Positions 23,446 to 35,197 of a DNA stretch of 64,000 bases are shown here, piece after piece. Position numbers and translations under genes: made by a program. The stretch's first letter is position 1. Each line of letters opens with the position of its first letter. The notes below the pieces were generated by a model that was given only the letters and a program-made list of their open reading frames with translations, ran no database searches and was not told the DNA's origin. Source of the stretch: Mytilus trossulus (Eukaryota > Mollusca > Bivalvia > Mytilida > Mytilidae); NCBI RefSeq assembly GCF_036588685.1, contig NC_086375.1, positions 7,619,916-7,683,915 of the forward strand, in the 5' to 3' direction.

Positions 23446-25149
23446 TAAAGCTTTGACATTTCTTTCATTGAGAACTAATGTGTCAAGAATTTTACATGAT
23501 ACTAATCTTTTAAATAACTTCTCCCACATATAACTTGATGGGGATGTCATGAAAAAAAAACAGGTAAATGTATTGAACATGATCATTGAAAACAAATAAG
23601 TGTATAAACATGTACATGTATGAGGAATCTTCAGTCACATACAAAAAGAAAGGACACTCTTAATAACATATATATATGCATTTAAATGAATTGTTTTACC
23701 TCACTATGAAGTAGCCATAGGGTAGTCATGATAGCTTTAAGTATATTTTCTGTCAAAAATTTATGAAAAGATACACATTTGTATACATTTTTGTTAAAAT
23801 ATATGAAAAAATTGTGAACTGCAGAAACCAATTTTTTATGCACATTAAGATGAACTTGAATAAAACTTAAGTCACTGTAGTCATGATTGGGGTATAACAT
23901 ATTAAATTTTGAAGTAAAATGAATAAAAGTTCTACAATGACTAGTTGTACTTTTAGTAACTCTTTTGATTTAAACTATTTTCACATCTATTCTTAAACCC
24001 AGATACCACATAAACAAATATTGGTACATGTTCATGGCAGAAAATAATGAAATATGTATACATTATATGTGCATGCTGTGCTACATGTATCTAGATTTTT
24101 TTGTAATGAAATGATTATATCTACATGTACGTACACATTGTCTATCTAAATTCTTATACAGAACGTTGTGTAATGTTCAATGTTTGAAATGAAAATGATA
24201 TATTACACATGTATATATTTCAGAATAATTTAACACATTACAAAACAAAAATATCTGAAAACATCATTTTTTAGTCTATCACAAGACTTAACACTAACAA
24301 TGCCAAATTGAAAATTGTTATTTGCATCTTGAATATTAATATACAATTCATATTTAAATGCAAGATGCCAATTTCAATGTGTTTGACAAAGTGTTCAAAA
24401 TAACCTTCATCAAGGAGCAAAAAATATAAAATTCAAACACTTGAAGATAAAGAGTATAAACCTAGTAGATGGGTATAGGACATTTTAGTAAAAAATTGTA
24501 TAAATGTGTAAATAGTTTCACTGCTGTTAGAGTAAAAGCAATATATTTACTGCCAAAAAAAACAAAACAATTATTATTAGAAAAATATTGAACTATTAAA
24601 AAATTCTAACTTTTTTTTAGATCCCATTTCATGATCTTGAACAATCTTCTGTCCAAGTTGTACAACAATCCATGAAGTTTAAAAAAATGTTTTTAATCTA
24701 AATCCTAGAATTTATCTAAATGTAAACTGCAAAACAAATTTAATCCATTAATCAGTAAAATATAGGAGAAAAAATAGTGTCCACAGGGCACAGGGTACCA
24801 TGCCCATTCCCACTATGACATTTACTGGTTTAATAAACTGTAAAATCTTAGTCCAAATTCTACTTTTGCATATATATTTAAAAGTTTAATTAATGGAAAT
24901 GAGTTCTTATTATCTTTAAGTTGTTTTGACCGTTTTTCCATTTTTTTCCATAACAAATTTTCATCAACAAAAATTTCAGCCTGATACAGGATGATCAAAT
25001 GAATGAAAGCACACATGTCCATAGACCTATAACATAAAACCCCTCTATTATAGTAGTCGGGGCATAAAAATATTCCCTTAGAGCCCGTGTATCACAGCAA
25101 CATTTAATATATATTTAATCACAGAAAGTTGGGAACATAAACAGAGAAA

Positions 25150-26066
25150 TCAACTGAGTACATCTCCTAATATCAAATAATTCTTTAAAGTCACTGGAAG
25201 TTCTAAATGTTGCACTTTATTGTGAATCTGCTGACCAAATGACCTTCTGAAAAAGTTTCTACACACTGCTATCATTCGTGGAGGTTCTGAGGCAAACTTT
25301 TTCAATAATGCTTGCATGTTTAAATCACGATTTTCTTTAGGATACATATCGTCACTAAATACCCATGCCTCACTATGAAGATTGTAACCAGCTGCTATCA
25401 GTAACAACATAATTTCAAAACATCCTCGGTCAACTGCAACATAGAGAGGCGAGCGAGGCTTGGGATAAATCTGTACTGCTGTGTCACTTTGGGAATGTTG
25501 ATTAATACCTACGCTTGTTACTTCCATTTCTACATTAGCCGTTAGAAGTAGTTTTACAATGTCTTTGTGTTTCATGTACACGGCATTCCAAAGAGGAGTG
25601 GCTTTGTAGCTGTTTTGGCAATTTGGATCGGCTCCACATTCCAGAAGTTTTCGGACTCCTTCGACCATATTGTTGTATGCCGCATAATGTAAAGCAGTGT
25701 CCTTGTCCTTATCGGCATTGTTTACATTACAACCTAATGGCAATAAAATATCAATGACACTCTGATGGCCCCCATGTGCTGCTAAGGCAATGGGTGTGTT
25801 ACCATCTCGTGTGGGTGTGTCGTGGTGCATTCCTGCCTTGAGCAGAATGTTGACTATCTGATAGTATCCATTCCATGCAGCAATGTGGATAGAGGAATAT
25901 CTCTGTGGATTACTGACATTAATGTCAGATTTATGGTTGACCAGAATCTGAACAATTTTTGTTGATCCTTGATAACAGGCTGTTAAAAGAGCAGTAGTTC
26001 CATCACTTGAGGTCAGATTAGGGTCGGCACCAGCCTGGAGTAACATCTGTACGATCTCTTCATTTT
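25150..26066 (-). CDS. ASB gene, coding exon 4: ankyrin repeats and SOCS box
   Basis: The acceptor is TATTTTTCCAG and the exon runs to the stop codon at 25150-25152. It encodes residues 286-590. At least six ankyrin repeats are visible, with Gly-Ala-Asp-Pro-Asn turns (LLQAGADPN, LLECGADPN). A longer non-consensus linker follows (about residues 463-490, with INQHSQSDTAVQIYPKPR), then one more repeat and the SOCS box. The SOCS box shows CRNFFRRSFG and LELPVTLKNYLI. The exon takes up the split codon left by exon 3 (G + AA = Glu286). Confidence 0.9.
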
Positions 26067-29000
26067 CTGGAAAAATATAATTTATTGATTACAAACTTTC
26101 AAATTTCATGAATTTGTTTTAATGCTTGCAAATAATAACAGGAGAATGTACAGTGTATCTTAATATTCCAGAGTCCATGTACTAATTAAAACCATTGATG
26201 TTTGAAAATTAGCAACTTTAATTTTCCATTTATAAACTCATTTAAACATGATCATGATGATAAAGGGATATACAATGTAGGGCTAGAACAGTAAAAGTGA
26301 TGCTTCCCAAATTGAACACAGTGACACTATTCAAATTAAACCTGATTCAGTGTGTGTTGTTATAAACAAGCAGTGTGTAATATAACTTCATAACCATGAT
26401 AACATTTCACATGTTTCAGGCAAACCAGAGTTAGAGGACACAAACCAACTTTAAAACTTACAATGTCTGGAAGGACACATTAAACCTAAATGCCTTAAAC
26501 AGTTTTAACTTTAAAATGTGCAACAATCTATATAGTTAAGAACGATGCCACAAAGTGACAAAAATACTCAACCAATTCCCTAGTTTTACAATATAAATCT
26601 GCCATAACCATGCATGTCATGCATGTTCATACAGTATCATAGCTTTATTAGTAAATTTTCATTTCAAGAAGCATCACTGATTTAGATTTTTTTTCTTGTT
26701 TTCAAACCTGTTTTTTGTGGTCTTCTGCCATGGATGCCATGTCTGCACTCAAAAACATTCACATGGTGATGATTTTTTTTTCAATTTTAGCACTTTATAA
26801 ATAGATTTTATCACAGATTTTGTTAAACAACTTTAACACATGTTTATACATACCAACATAAGTAGCAAAGAACAGTGCTGATTCATGTCTCCTGTTCCTA
26901 GCATTAAGATTGACTCCTTTGGAAATTAACTTTTTAACATAACAAGCTCCCCTGACGGTACCTAACATCAATGCTGAATTCCCCCGATCATCAGTCACAT
27001 TTGGACTGGCCCCAGCATCTAGAAGCATCCCAAACATCTCTTCATCCACCAGATGCATTGCCAAGATAACTGGACCTTCGTTACTACTGTTACGAATATC
27101 TAAATCAATATTCTTCACTTTCAACAACTTTTCTACTATATCTTTAAAACGACTGACCATTGCTAAGGCTAGTGGCGATACTTTATCTGGATTACTTTGG
27201 ACATTCACATCAACGTTTTGTGATAATAAAAAGTCGACAACATCGATTTGATGTTTCTTCACTGCAAAATGAAGTGCTGTCCTTTCATATATACTTGTTC
27301 TCACGTTAAGATTACAACCATACTGTTTAAACAGTCGGACAATGTTCTGTAATCCTAGCCCAGAGGCTATGTGTATCAAACTTAGCGATGGTTTGCAGTC
27401 CCTGAGTCTACTCTCATCACTGGAATGACAATGGCAAATTCCGCTACGAATATCGTCCAATAAAACATCTAACAAAGCCTCCACTTGACTTGTGCTGTCT
27501 GGCAGTGAAGCGTAAGGGAAGGATTCATATATTTTGGCACAGGTACATGTTTGATCAGTTTCTATAAAATATGAAATTAACAGTTAATTATGCAGCATTA
27601 CATAAAGTTCATATTTATTTTGACACATACCGATTCACTTATAACATGTATAATATATATACATTGGCATTGCATAAAATTCAAAATTATTGTGTTTGTC
27701 GTGTTGATTTAATTCTACTTTATATTTTGAGTATTGCTCAAGCCATAGTGAGTTCCCTGTTATTTTCTACAAGTTTGTCCCCTTTGTTTGTTCGTGAATT
27801 GATGTCAGTGTATTGATACATGTATCACATTTCATTTTTTCACATTTTAATATTACATACTGACATATGGACCATAATTTGGTATTGGGACTGTTTCTGA
27901 TAACAATAGAAAAGTGATAAAATATTGTATTTTGGTGAGAGAAGTTGTTGCTCCACCATCAAATGCTATTATTTCTATTAAAAGAAAGGTGCTTTCTACT
28001 CTCCCCTAGAGAGAATTTGAAATAAACAAATATTTCAGATTATTCGGCCCCTTTTCTGTGTCGTTTCTTAGCATCATTTTCACTTCTGAAGTGCGTAACT
28101 CTGGTAAATTTAAAGATTGTTTCCGGATAACGATGAAAAAGGGTCCTTGGAAAATTCAATCAACATTACGTTTCTTATTTACAACTTCTATATATATATA
28201 TATCATTTATTCTGGTATCACCTAAGTTGGACAAAGGTATACAGAAAAACACATTAGTTTACATTACATTACATATAAAGTACATTTGTTGAGGAAGCAT
28301 TAAATATGAGCCGATGCTAGATGAATTGATTTTGCTTCAGCAGTAATTATAATATAAATATTACTGGATATTTTAGGTGAATAAAGATAATTTAATAAAA
28401 AAAAACATGTTAAAACACCCTTACACTTGGAATGTACAAAGTTGGTATCTTTGTCACAATTTAAAAAAAAATAATTTAATCATGTTCTGTAAACACTTTT
28501 CAGAAACGCAATAGACTTGTCAAAGGAAAAGTAAACTTTTACCATGCATGACTTAAAAAGAAAGTACTTTATTGATTTTAGCCCACTAAAGAAGGTTAAA
28601 ATGTGGAAACCATGTAGATGGTGTACAGGTCACAAATTTCACATGGTGCCTATTTTAAAGATTTTAATTCCAAGTTAAAAGTGAATTTTTTACTGGATTT
28701 AAAGACTTTTACATTGCCAATGATTTGAAATAAATTGTATATAACTGGAATTTCAAAACAAAGTATAAATACATTTTTTTGGCTAAAACATCAATAAACA
28801 ACGATTATGGTATCCTGTATCAATAAAGAAAATATGGAAATAATGGTAATGATCATTATTTGAGAACTCTGATAAATTACCTTAAGGATATTTTTACAAA
28901 TCACAGTACAAAAATTGTTTAACCAATTTGACATAAACTTCAACTGAAAATCCCAAATTTGACGCCTGACAGTAAAGGGCATTTATACCTCATAATACCT

Positions 29001-32000
29001 ACCAATAAATATTTCCAAGTCTAAGATATCTTTGTGTTTGTCCAATAACTTCACTGTGTCTTCACTTTCACCGTACATAACAATCTGTTCAAACAACAGA
29101 GCCTGTATATGTCTGATATCTATAAATAGATTAAGATAAACAAGATTAATTTCATATCTATAAATAAAAAATGTAAACTCAGATAAACTGGGTTCATTTC
29201 AGTATACTACTCTTTTCTAGTAATTGAATGTAAGTATAGTGAATATTATATTGACTTTCAGTAATGTTGCACCATGTAATACTTTTGAGTCTGAGACAAC
29301 ATGACTTATTTATTATTTGATATTGGCTTTGAACTAGTTTTGGATAACTGTGAGTTCTCTTAGATCAGTACTTGAGTCTTTAAAGTGTATGTAAATTTTT
29401 TTTTGTGCTTTGAATTCATACTCTAATATTACATGTATAAAAAATTCAGAAAATATTTTGTGCATTTATCATGATTATCATTAGGCCAACCTTAAAAATA
29501 TGTTTGTTTGGGCTTAAATTAAAATATTGTTTGTTTGCAGTTTACCGACCGACCCTTAAAAATCCTCCCGACTGTGAAAATTTTATTGCTTTAAATTTGA
29601 AGAATTTTTTTTTAATACCTCTATTGACGCAATCCGGAACTTTGGGTCCTTTCCGGAAATGATTTAAAGTCTGGGTCAATTACGCATTTCAAGTTCGGTT
29701 TTTCTTAGCTTCCCGTCAAGCGTTTATGTGACCGTTTAATGACAAAGCAAGTCACGGAGGAGTACTTTACGCTGTCGTCTCGTGTCAATTTTAAGACAAA
29801 TAACAAACAAAAAAGTTTATTAGTAAACTGTTTATACAGATTCAGGCACATGTAATGATGTGTGATGATATCATTGACGATGATGCAGCGGATATTCATA
29901 ACTGACACGATAACCATTCTGTCTCAAACAAATGGGGTTCAGAATCTGTGGAGCCTGACTTTATGGAACCAATTTCAGTGGTTAAATAATTCGACAGCAG
30001 CTTGAAGTATGGCATATTTTCTACAAATCGTTGTGAAGACGACAAAGATGAAACCACTCCTCCGTGACTTAAATCTTCATGGATATCTGTAAACACGCCT
30101 GTACGGAGGAAGGGCTCATTTGAAATGTTAATGGATAAAGATCATGCCACATCAATAAGAAGCAACCCTAACTACACAAAGATGTAGAGAAAATGAATGG
30201 TTAGCTTGAAAAATAAATATACCCTCTCTATCTTCGATTGCAATGAGTATGCTCCTTTAGGATAAGGGGGGCTGCCCCACTCATTGCAATTATTCTCTTT
30301 CTTACAATATTAAATATACCCAAACTGTGTGGCCTGTGTGAATTCAATTAAAACATGTCATTAGGAGCTATGCTGCCAATTTTTTTTATGCGTTAAAAAC
30401 ATTTCAGTACATTTCAGTACAGACCATATACTTTTAATGGGGTGCTATGGATTTCACCCCAAACTTTAGATTTCTTTGGTTTTCATTAAAGCCTGGCAAA
30501 AATATAACCTTATCACATATAATTAAATATTGTTAGAAAAACAGTCGGATGTCTTAATACTTTTTTTTCAATTGAGGAAGATTCAATGGTTATTTTTTTT
30601 TTTATTAAAAATACACTTCATGCTCTTTAATAATTGTCTTATAAATCAATAATATATACATTTTTCTGATGAAAATACTCTACTCATGAAAACATTCTAG
30701 TCAAGAAGCATACATGTCTGATTATATTTCTTTAAAACAGTTCTAGTCATGACATTCCTTGTTTATAAGTGTTCCAGTATTTACTAATTATACCATATTT
30801 TATGTCATAAATTGGATAATGACACTATGTTAAAGTTTCAGTTTTGGTTAAAAAGTTTTTTATCTGAAAATGCCTGTTCATTTGATGTTGGTTTTCAGCA
30901 TGTCCAGTGTTTGTTGTTTTAAAATGTTGTTTTTTTCTTCACAAGAAACTTGGTTTAGTGTAACTGCTTGTTTAAACTGTTTTTTGGCTGATAAAATAAA
31001 ATATTTTTCCTACCTACCGACCCTTCAGTCTGAAGGTACAGTCGGAAAACTGCAAGGCCAACCTTAAAAATATGTTTGTTTGCAGTTTTCCGACTGTACC
31101 ATCAGACTGAAGGGTCGGTAGGTAGGAAAAATATTTTATTTTATCAGCCAAAAAACAGTTTAAACAAGCAGTTACACTAAACCAAGTTTCTTGTGAAGAA
31201 AAAAACAACATTTTAAAACAACAAACACTGGACATGCTGAAAACCAACATCAAATGAACAGGCATTTTCAGATAAAAAACTTTTTAACCAAAACTGAAAC
31301 TTTAACATAGTGTCATTATCCAATTTATGACATAAAATATGGTATAATTAGTAAATACTGGAACACTTATAAACAAGGAATGTCATGACTAGAACTGTTT
31401 TAAAGAAATATAATCAGACATGTATGCTTCTTGACTAGAATGTTTTCATGAGTAGAGTATTTTCATCAGAAAAATGTATATATTATTGATTTATAAGACA
31501 ATTATTAAAGAGCATGAAGTGTATTTTTAATAAAAAAAAAAATAACCATTGAATCTTCCTCAATTGAAAAAAAAGTATTAAGACATCCGACTGTTTTTCT
31601 AACAATATTTAATTATATGTGATAAGGTTATATTTTTGCCAGGCTTTAATGAAAACCAAAGAAATCTAAAGTTTGGGGTGAAATCCATAGCACCCCATTA
31701 AAAGTATATGGTCTGTACTGAAATGTACTGAAATGTTTTTAATGCATAAAAAAAATTGGCAGCATAGCTCCTAATGACATGTTTTAATTGAATTCACACA
31801 GGCCACACAGTTTGGGTATATTTAATATTGTAAGAAAGAGAATAATTGCAATGAGTGGGGCAGCCCCCCTTATCCTAAAGGAGCATACTCATTGCAATCG
31901 AAGATAGAGAGGGTATATTTATTTTTCAAGCTAACCATTCATTTTCTCTACATCTTTGTGTAGTTAGGGTTGCTTCTTATTGATGTGGCATGATCTTTAT

Positions 32001-35000
32001 CCATTAACATTTCAAATGAGCCCTTCCTCCGTACAGGCGTGTTTACAGATATCCATGAAGATTTAAGTCACGGAGGAGTGGTTTCATCTTTGTCGTCTTC
32101 ACAACGATTTGTAGAAAATATGCCATACTTCAAGCTGCTGTCGAATTATTTAACCACTGAAATTGGTTCCATAAAGTCAGGCTCCACAGATTCTGAACCC
32201 CATTTGTTTGAGACAGAATGGTTATCGTGTCAGTTATGAATATCCGCTGCATCATCGTCAATGATATCATCACACATCATTACATGTGCCTGAATCTGTA
32301 TAAACAGTTTACTAATAAACTTTTTTGTTTGTTATTTGTCTTAAAATTGACACGAGACGACAGCGTAAAGTACTCCTCCGTGACTTGCTTTGTCATTAAA
32401 CGGTCACATAAACGCTTGACGGGAAGCTAAGAAAAACCGAACTTGAAATGCGTAATTGACCCAGACTTTAAATCATTTCCGGAAAGGACCCAAAGTTCCG
32501 GATTGCGTCAATAGAGGTATTAAAAAAAAATTCTTCAAATTTAAAGCAATAAAATTTTCACAGTTGGGAGGATTTTTAAGGGTCGGTCGGTCGGTAAACT
32601 GCAAACAAACAATATTTTAATTTAAGCCTTACGATTTTTTAAATATTTATACATGAACTGAACAATATGCATGACTAATTATTGGGATTTTAGGAAATAA
32701 TGTCAGAATGCGAGTACTTGATAATGCATTTTTCTCATTAATTAAAATGACCATAAAGTGCCAGCAACATACAGATCAGTATGATACATGCACATAATTC
32801 AGTGAAATCAGAAGCTGCTTCTTTGATGGACAAAAAATGAAGATTAAAAATCACATTACCAAATGTGTCAAACAAGAAAGTGGCATGGTATAAATGCTAT
32901 ATATATATATATATATGTTTCAGGCTTCAAAGATTAAAGGTACCAGTCTTGTATTACAACTCCAATTTCCGGTGCATGTCAAAACATGGAGGGAAACAAA
33001 ATAGTGCATTTTTTTCTGAATTTTTTTCTGAACTCAATTTTTTCTGTTTGATTATAGGTTTATGCTGAATTGAAAGATATATATAGACTTTAAAAAAAAT
33101 CTTGCATCTTTTGGGGATATCAATCCAGGAAAGAGGAAGGATATCATGTTTACTGGCAGTGGTGCGGCCTAGTAAAAATAGCAAACAGAAAGTAGAAAAA
33201 CAATGTTTTGACTTCAGGATTGCGTAACTTTTTATTCTTCGTGGCAACACCCCCTTTTTTTTCGATTAAATCACAATTTCACATTAGTACATACATGATA
33301 TGAAAATGATTTTTTTTTTCTATGTAGCATTTTTTATTTTTTTATTTTCAAAGATCAGCTGTTTAACATGTAAGCCTATGGAGCAGTCAATTACAAGACT
33401 GCAACCTGCATAGGGTAATTTGTTCATATGTTCACTGCAAGAAAGTAGCTCATGTGGACTTATGTGTGCCCAGAATGATAAAACATCATGATTTAAGAAC
33501 TTTTTAAGAGAAAAAAATTATGGGGTATCAAGTTACACTGAAAAAACTGAAATTATGTAATAATTATGCATTTTCATACTAGACACCATTCAAAAGTATT
33601 AATAGATATAAAGCACAACAGTTTGAGGCAAATTGAGATTTTGATGGTATTACATACATGATTTTTAATCAAAAAGAACATAGAAAGATTTTTTTCTCAA
33701 TGAATTCTTCTTCTTATGATGCAATCTTTAGTTGCACAGTTTTATTGAAAATAAGAGCAAAGTTGAAGAGACAGCTACATACAAAATTACTGTTTTTTCT
33801 TTAGTGTTATTATTTTCACGGCTCAATTGTTGACATTTAGGTAGAATATGTATAAAATGAACTTTTGGTGAAAAGATTTTCACAAAATGTTAATTTTTCA
33901 TGAGTATATACTTCTTTTCCTGTCTGCGGCACTGCATGGTTAATTGAAATTTCCATATTTGGGTTAAAAATTTGTTTAAAAAGTTGAATTTTTCTAAAAC
34001 TATCCATCATGACATGGTTTTTTGTGATTAGGTGTGTCAAGTAATCAATATTCTTACCAAAAACACTAACTTGAGTATTCATTTTGCTTTTTCTTGAATT
34101 TTATTTCAAGTTTTATATGCATAGGTGGGTCAAGTACAGGCTAAAAACCATGATATAGTAGGCATGTTTAAAGACCAGTATAGTGAAACAAGAGAAAGGT
34201 ATGGTATTTCTTGTGTCCAGATAGTTGTATTGTAGCAAATTCTTCAATATGAAAAAGTTTTGGGTAGTTTTTCAATTTTGACTTAAACAAGAGGCCCACT
34301 TGTGTAGATTTCATTGAAAAAAGGGGGAGGGGTAAACTATTGAATGTGGTTCATTTAAACAGGAGGAAAAAAATAAAAATAATAGATCAGAATACTCTTC
34401 TAGCTCCAAAGTATCCAAATAATAGAAAAACATTCATGAAGATAGACTAGAATGAGATTTACAGATCATTTAGTAGACATGACTGATTTCCAAATTTTGC
34501 CTGTTTTCAGAAAGGGGTACTGCTTTAATAGTGGGGTTATTTTTATAAATATAGCCAAACAGTTCTAATAATGGCATTTTTATGTTCAAATATGGCTACT
34601 TAATGAAACTAAGTAAATGAATTATTTTTTTAAGACATTTCATTAATGTTATAGGTACCAGTCTTGTATTACAACTCCAATTTCCGGTGCATGTCAAAAC
34701 ATGGAGGGAAACAAAATAGTGCATTTTTTTCTGAATTTTTTTCTGAACTCAATTTTTTCTGTTTGATTATAGGTTTATGCTGAATTGAAAGATATATATA
34801 GACTTTAAAAAAAATCTTGCATCTTTTGGGGATATCAATCCAGGAAAGAGGAAGGATATCATGTTTACTGGCAGTGGTGCGGCCTAGTAAAAATAGCAAA
34901 CAGAAAGTAGAAAAACAATGTTTTGACTTCAGGATTGCGTAACTTTTTATTCTTCGTGGCAACACCCCCTTTTTTTTCGATTAAATCACAATTTCACATT

Positions 35001-35197
35001 AGTACATACATGATATGAAAATGATTTTTTTTTTCTATGTAGCATTTTTTATTTTTTTATTTTCAAAGATCAGCTGTTTAACATGTAAGCCTATGGAGCA
35101 GTCAATTACAAGACTGCAACCTTAAATATTAAGGTACAAATGTAAAAGATATATAATATTGTTCACCTGTATCAGACATTTTTGATTCTTCATCCAT
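25150..35197 (-). CDS. Ankyrin-repeat and SOCS-box (ASB) protein, four coding exons
   Basis: Four minus-strand exons (35206-35167, 29119-29003, 27561-26854, 26066-25150) are each bounded by AG and GT and join in phase. From the ATG at 35197-35195 the total is 1773 bases, giving 590 residues and a stop. About ten ankyrin repeats span residues 105-510, with typical motifs such as TALHFAVKKHQIDVV and ALHYAAYNNM. A SOCS box follows at about 546-590. In this family the SOCS box binds Elongin B/C and Cullin-5 and the ankyrin stack selects the substrate for ubiquitination. The BC box is recognisable (MIAVCRNFF); the Cul5 box reads LPVT where LPxP is usual. The length is like vertebrate ASB2, 14 and 15, but I do not assign orthology. 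The first exon is open in phase 0 upstream of the ATG (K-E-E), so an earlier start in an unseen exon is possible. All introns use GT-AG. Confidence 0.88.
26067..26853 (-). other. ASB intron 3
   Basis: The donor GTATGT (26853 downward) and acceptor TTTTTCCAG enclose 787 bp of AT-rich DNA. I see nothing else in it. Confidence 0.75.
26854..27561 (-). CDS. ASB gene, coding exon 3: N-terminal linker and first ankyrin repeats
   Basis: The acceptor is TATTTTATAG and the donor G|GTATGT. The exon encodes residues 50-286. A linker with several cysteines and histidines (TCTCAK; GICHCHSSDE) comes first. Ankyrin repeats follow from about residue 105: LIHIASGLGLQNIV, TALHFAVKKHQIDVV, LALAMVSRFKDIV, ILAMHLVDEEMF, ALMLGTVRGACYV and the start of ALFFATYV. 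The last repeat is completed by exon 4, which confirms the splice. Both neighbouring introns are phase 1. Confidence 0.88.
27562..29002 (-). other. ASB intron 2
   Basis: 1441 bp between donor GTAGGT and acceptor TATTTTATAG. It contains a short TA run near 28190 and no recognised repeat or exon. Confidence 0.65.
29003..29119 (-). CDS. ASB gene, coding exon 2
   Basis: The acceptor TCTATTTATAG and donor TTG|GTAGGT bound 117 bp, encoding residues 11-50 (IRHIQALLFEQIVMYGESED and following). The peptide is an acidic, probably helical N-terminal region before the ankyrin stack; it matches no domain that I know. Phase 1 at both ends, so the exon keeps frame with its neighbours. Confidence 0.78.
29817..30100 (-). 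pseudogene. Captured terminal exon, left-arm copy
   Basis: Mirror image of the sequence at 32037-32319. The acceptor CTCCGTACAG is followed by 66 open codons to TGA, with an AATAAA signal 80 bp later (reverse of 29817-29822). The encoded peptide is identical to that of the right-arm copy. Role unknown. Confidence 0.5.
32037..32319 (+). pseudogene. Captured terminal exon, right-arm copy
   Basis: A pyrimidine-rich acceptor (CCCTTCCTCCGTACAG) is followed by an open frame, VFTDIHEDLSHGGVV onwards to HLFETEWLSCQL and TGA at 32237-32239. An AATAAA follows at 32314-32319. Acceptor, frame, stop and polyadenylation signal together look like a complete 3'-terminal exon of a cellular gene carried inside the mobile element. 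Codon use and residue composition look protein-like, not like AT-rich noise. I do not recognise the protein. Both arm copies encode the same peptide. It lies antisense to the host ASB intron. Confidence 0.5.
32939..35121. mobile_element. Direct dimeric element with 469-bp terminal copies and TTAAA flanks
   Basis: Two copies of a 469-470 bp sequence (32938-33407 and 34653-35122) look identical by eye and lie in the same orientation around a 1245-bp middle. Each copy has its own inverted ends: GGTACCAGTCTTGTA at the left and, reversed, GGTTGCAGTCTTGTA at the right. The outer flanks are TTAAA on both sides (32934-32938 and 35122-35126), as for a 5-bp target duplication. The inner flanks (CC|TGCATA and TTATA|GG) do not match each other. 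An LTR-like origin is the main alternative, but the ends are not TG...CA and no primer-binding site or protease, reverse transcriptase or integrase frame is visible. Confidence 0.65.

Larger units (their letters stand above)
21641..25149. other. Region downstream of the ASB gene, no gene
   Basis: AT-rich DNA that may include a long 3' untranslated region of the ASB gene on the minus strand. Several minus-strand AATAAA candidates exist (for example 21702-21707 and 22044-22049), so the 3' end cannot be fixed. Apart from the hairpin at 22346-22406 and the repeats at 22719-22923 and 23240-23445 I see nothing. Confidence 0.4.
29484..32628. mobile_element. Head-to-head palindromic dimer of a GGCC-ended inverted-repeat element
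   Basis: Two arms of about 1.55 kb (29511-31054 and 31081-32628) are reverse complements with only a few mismatches that I could find by eye, plus one 4-bp (TCGG) indel. They are separated by 26 bp (31055-31080) that repeat the outer left tip (GGCCAACCTTAAAAATATG). The right arm alone has inverted ends: GGCCAACC...TTTGTTTGCAGTTTTCCGAC and, reversed, GGCTTAAA...TTTGTTTGCAGTTTACCGAC. The whole unit is flanked by TTA on both sides (29481-29483 and 32629-32631), a possible 3-bp target duplication. A small relative with the same GGCC ends lies at 38140-38384. No transposase is encoded. Confidence 0.75.
29120..35166 (-). other. ASB intron 1, enlarged by composite mobile elements
   Basis: Donor GTGAAC at 35166-35161 and acceptor TCTATTTATAG at 29120. 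At 6.0 kb it is four times the next longest intron of this gene. About 5.3 kb of it is two units: the palindromic dimer 29484-32628 and the direct dimer 32939-35121. Without these it would be well under 1 kb. Confidence 0.7.

Noticed and set aside
30870-31265. Matching open frames on opposite strands near the palindrome centre (begin MPVHLMLVFSMSS)
   Set aside because: They are the same sequence read from the two arms of the palindrome, run into the shared tip, and have no domain or splice support.
32954-34965. Two identical 98-residue minus-strand frames (32954-33250 and 34669-34965)
   Set aside because: They lie in the two terminal copies of the direct dimer and owe their identity to that duplication. 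Composition is AT-rich noise with no motif.
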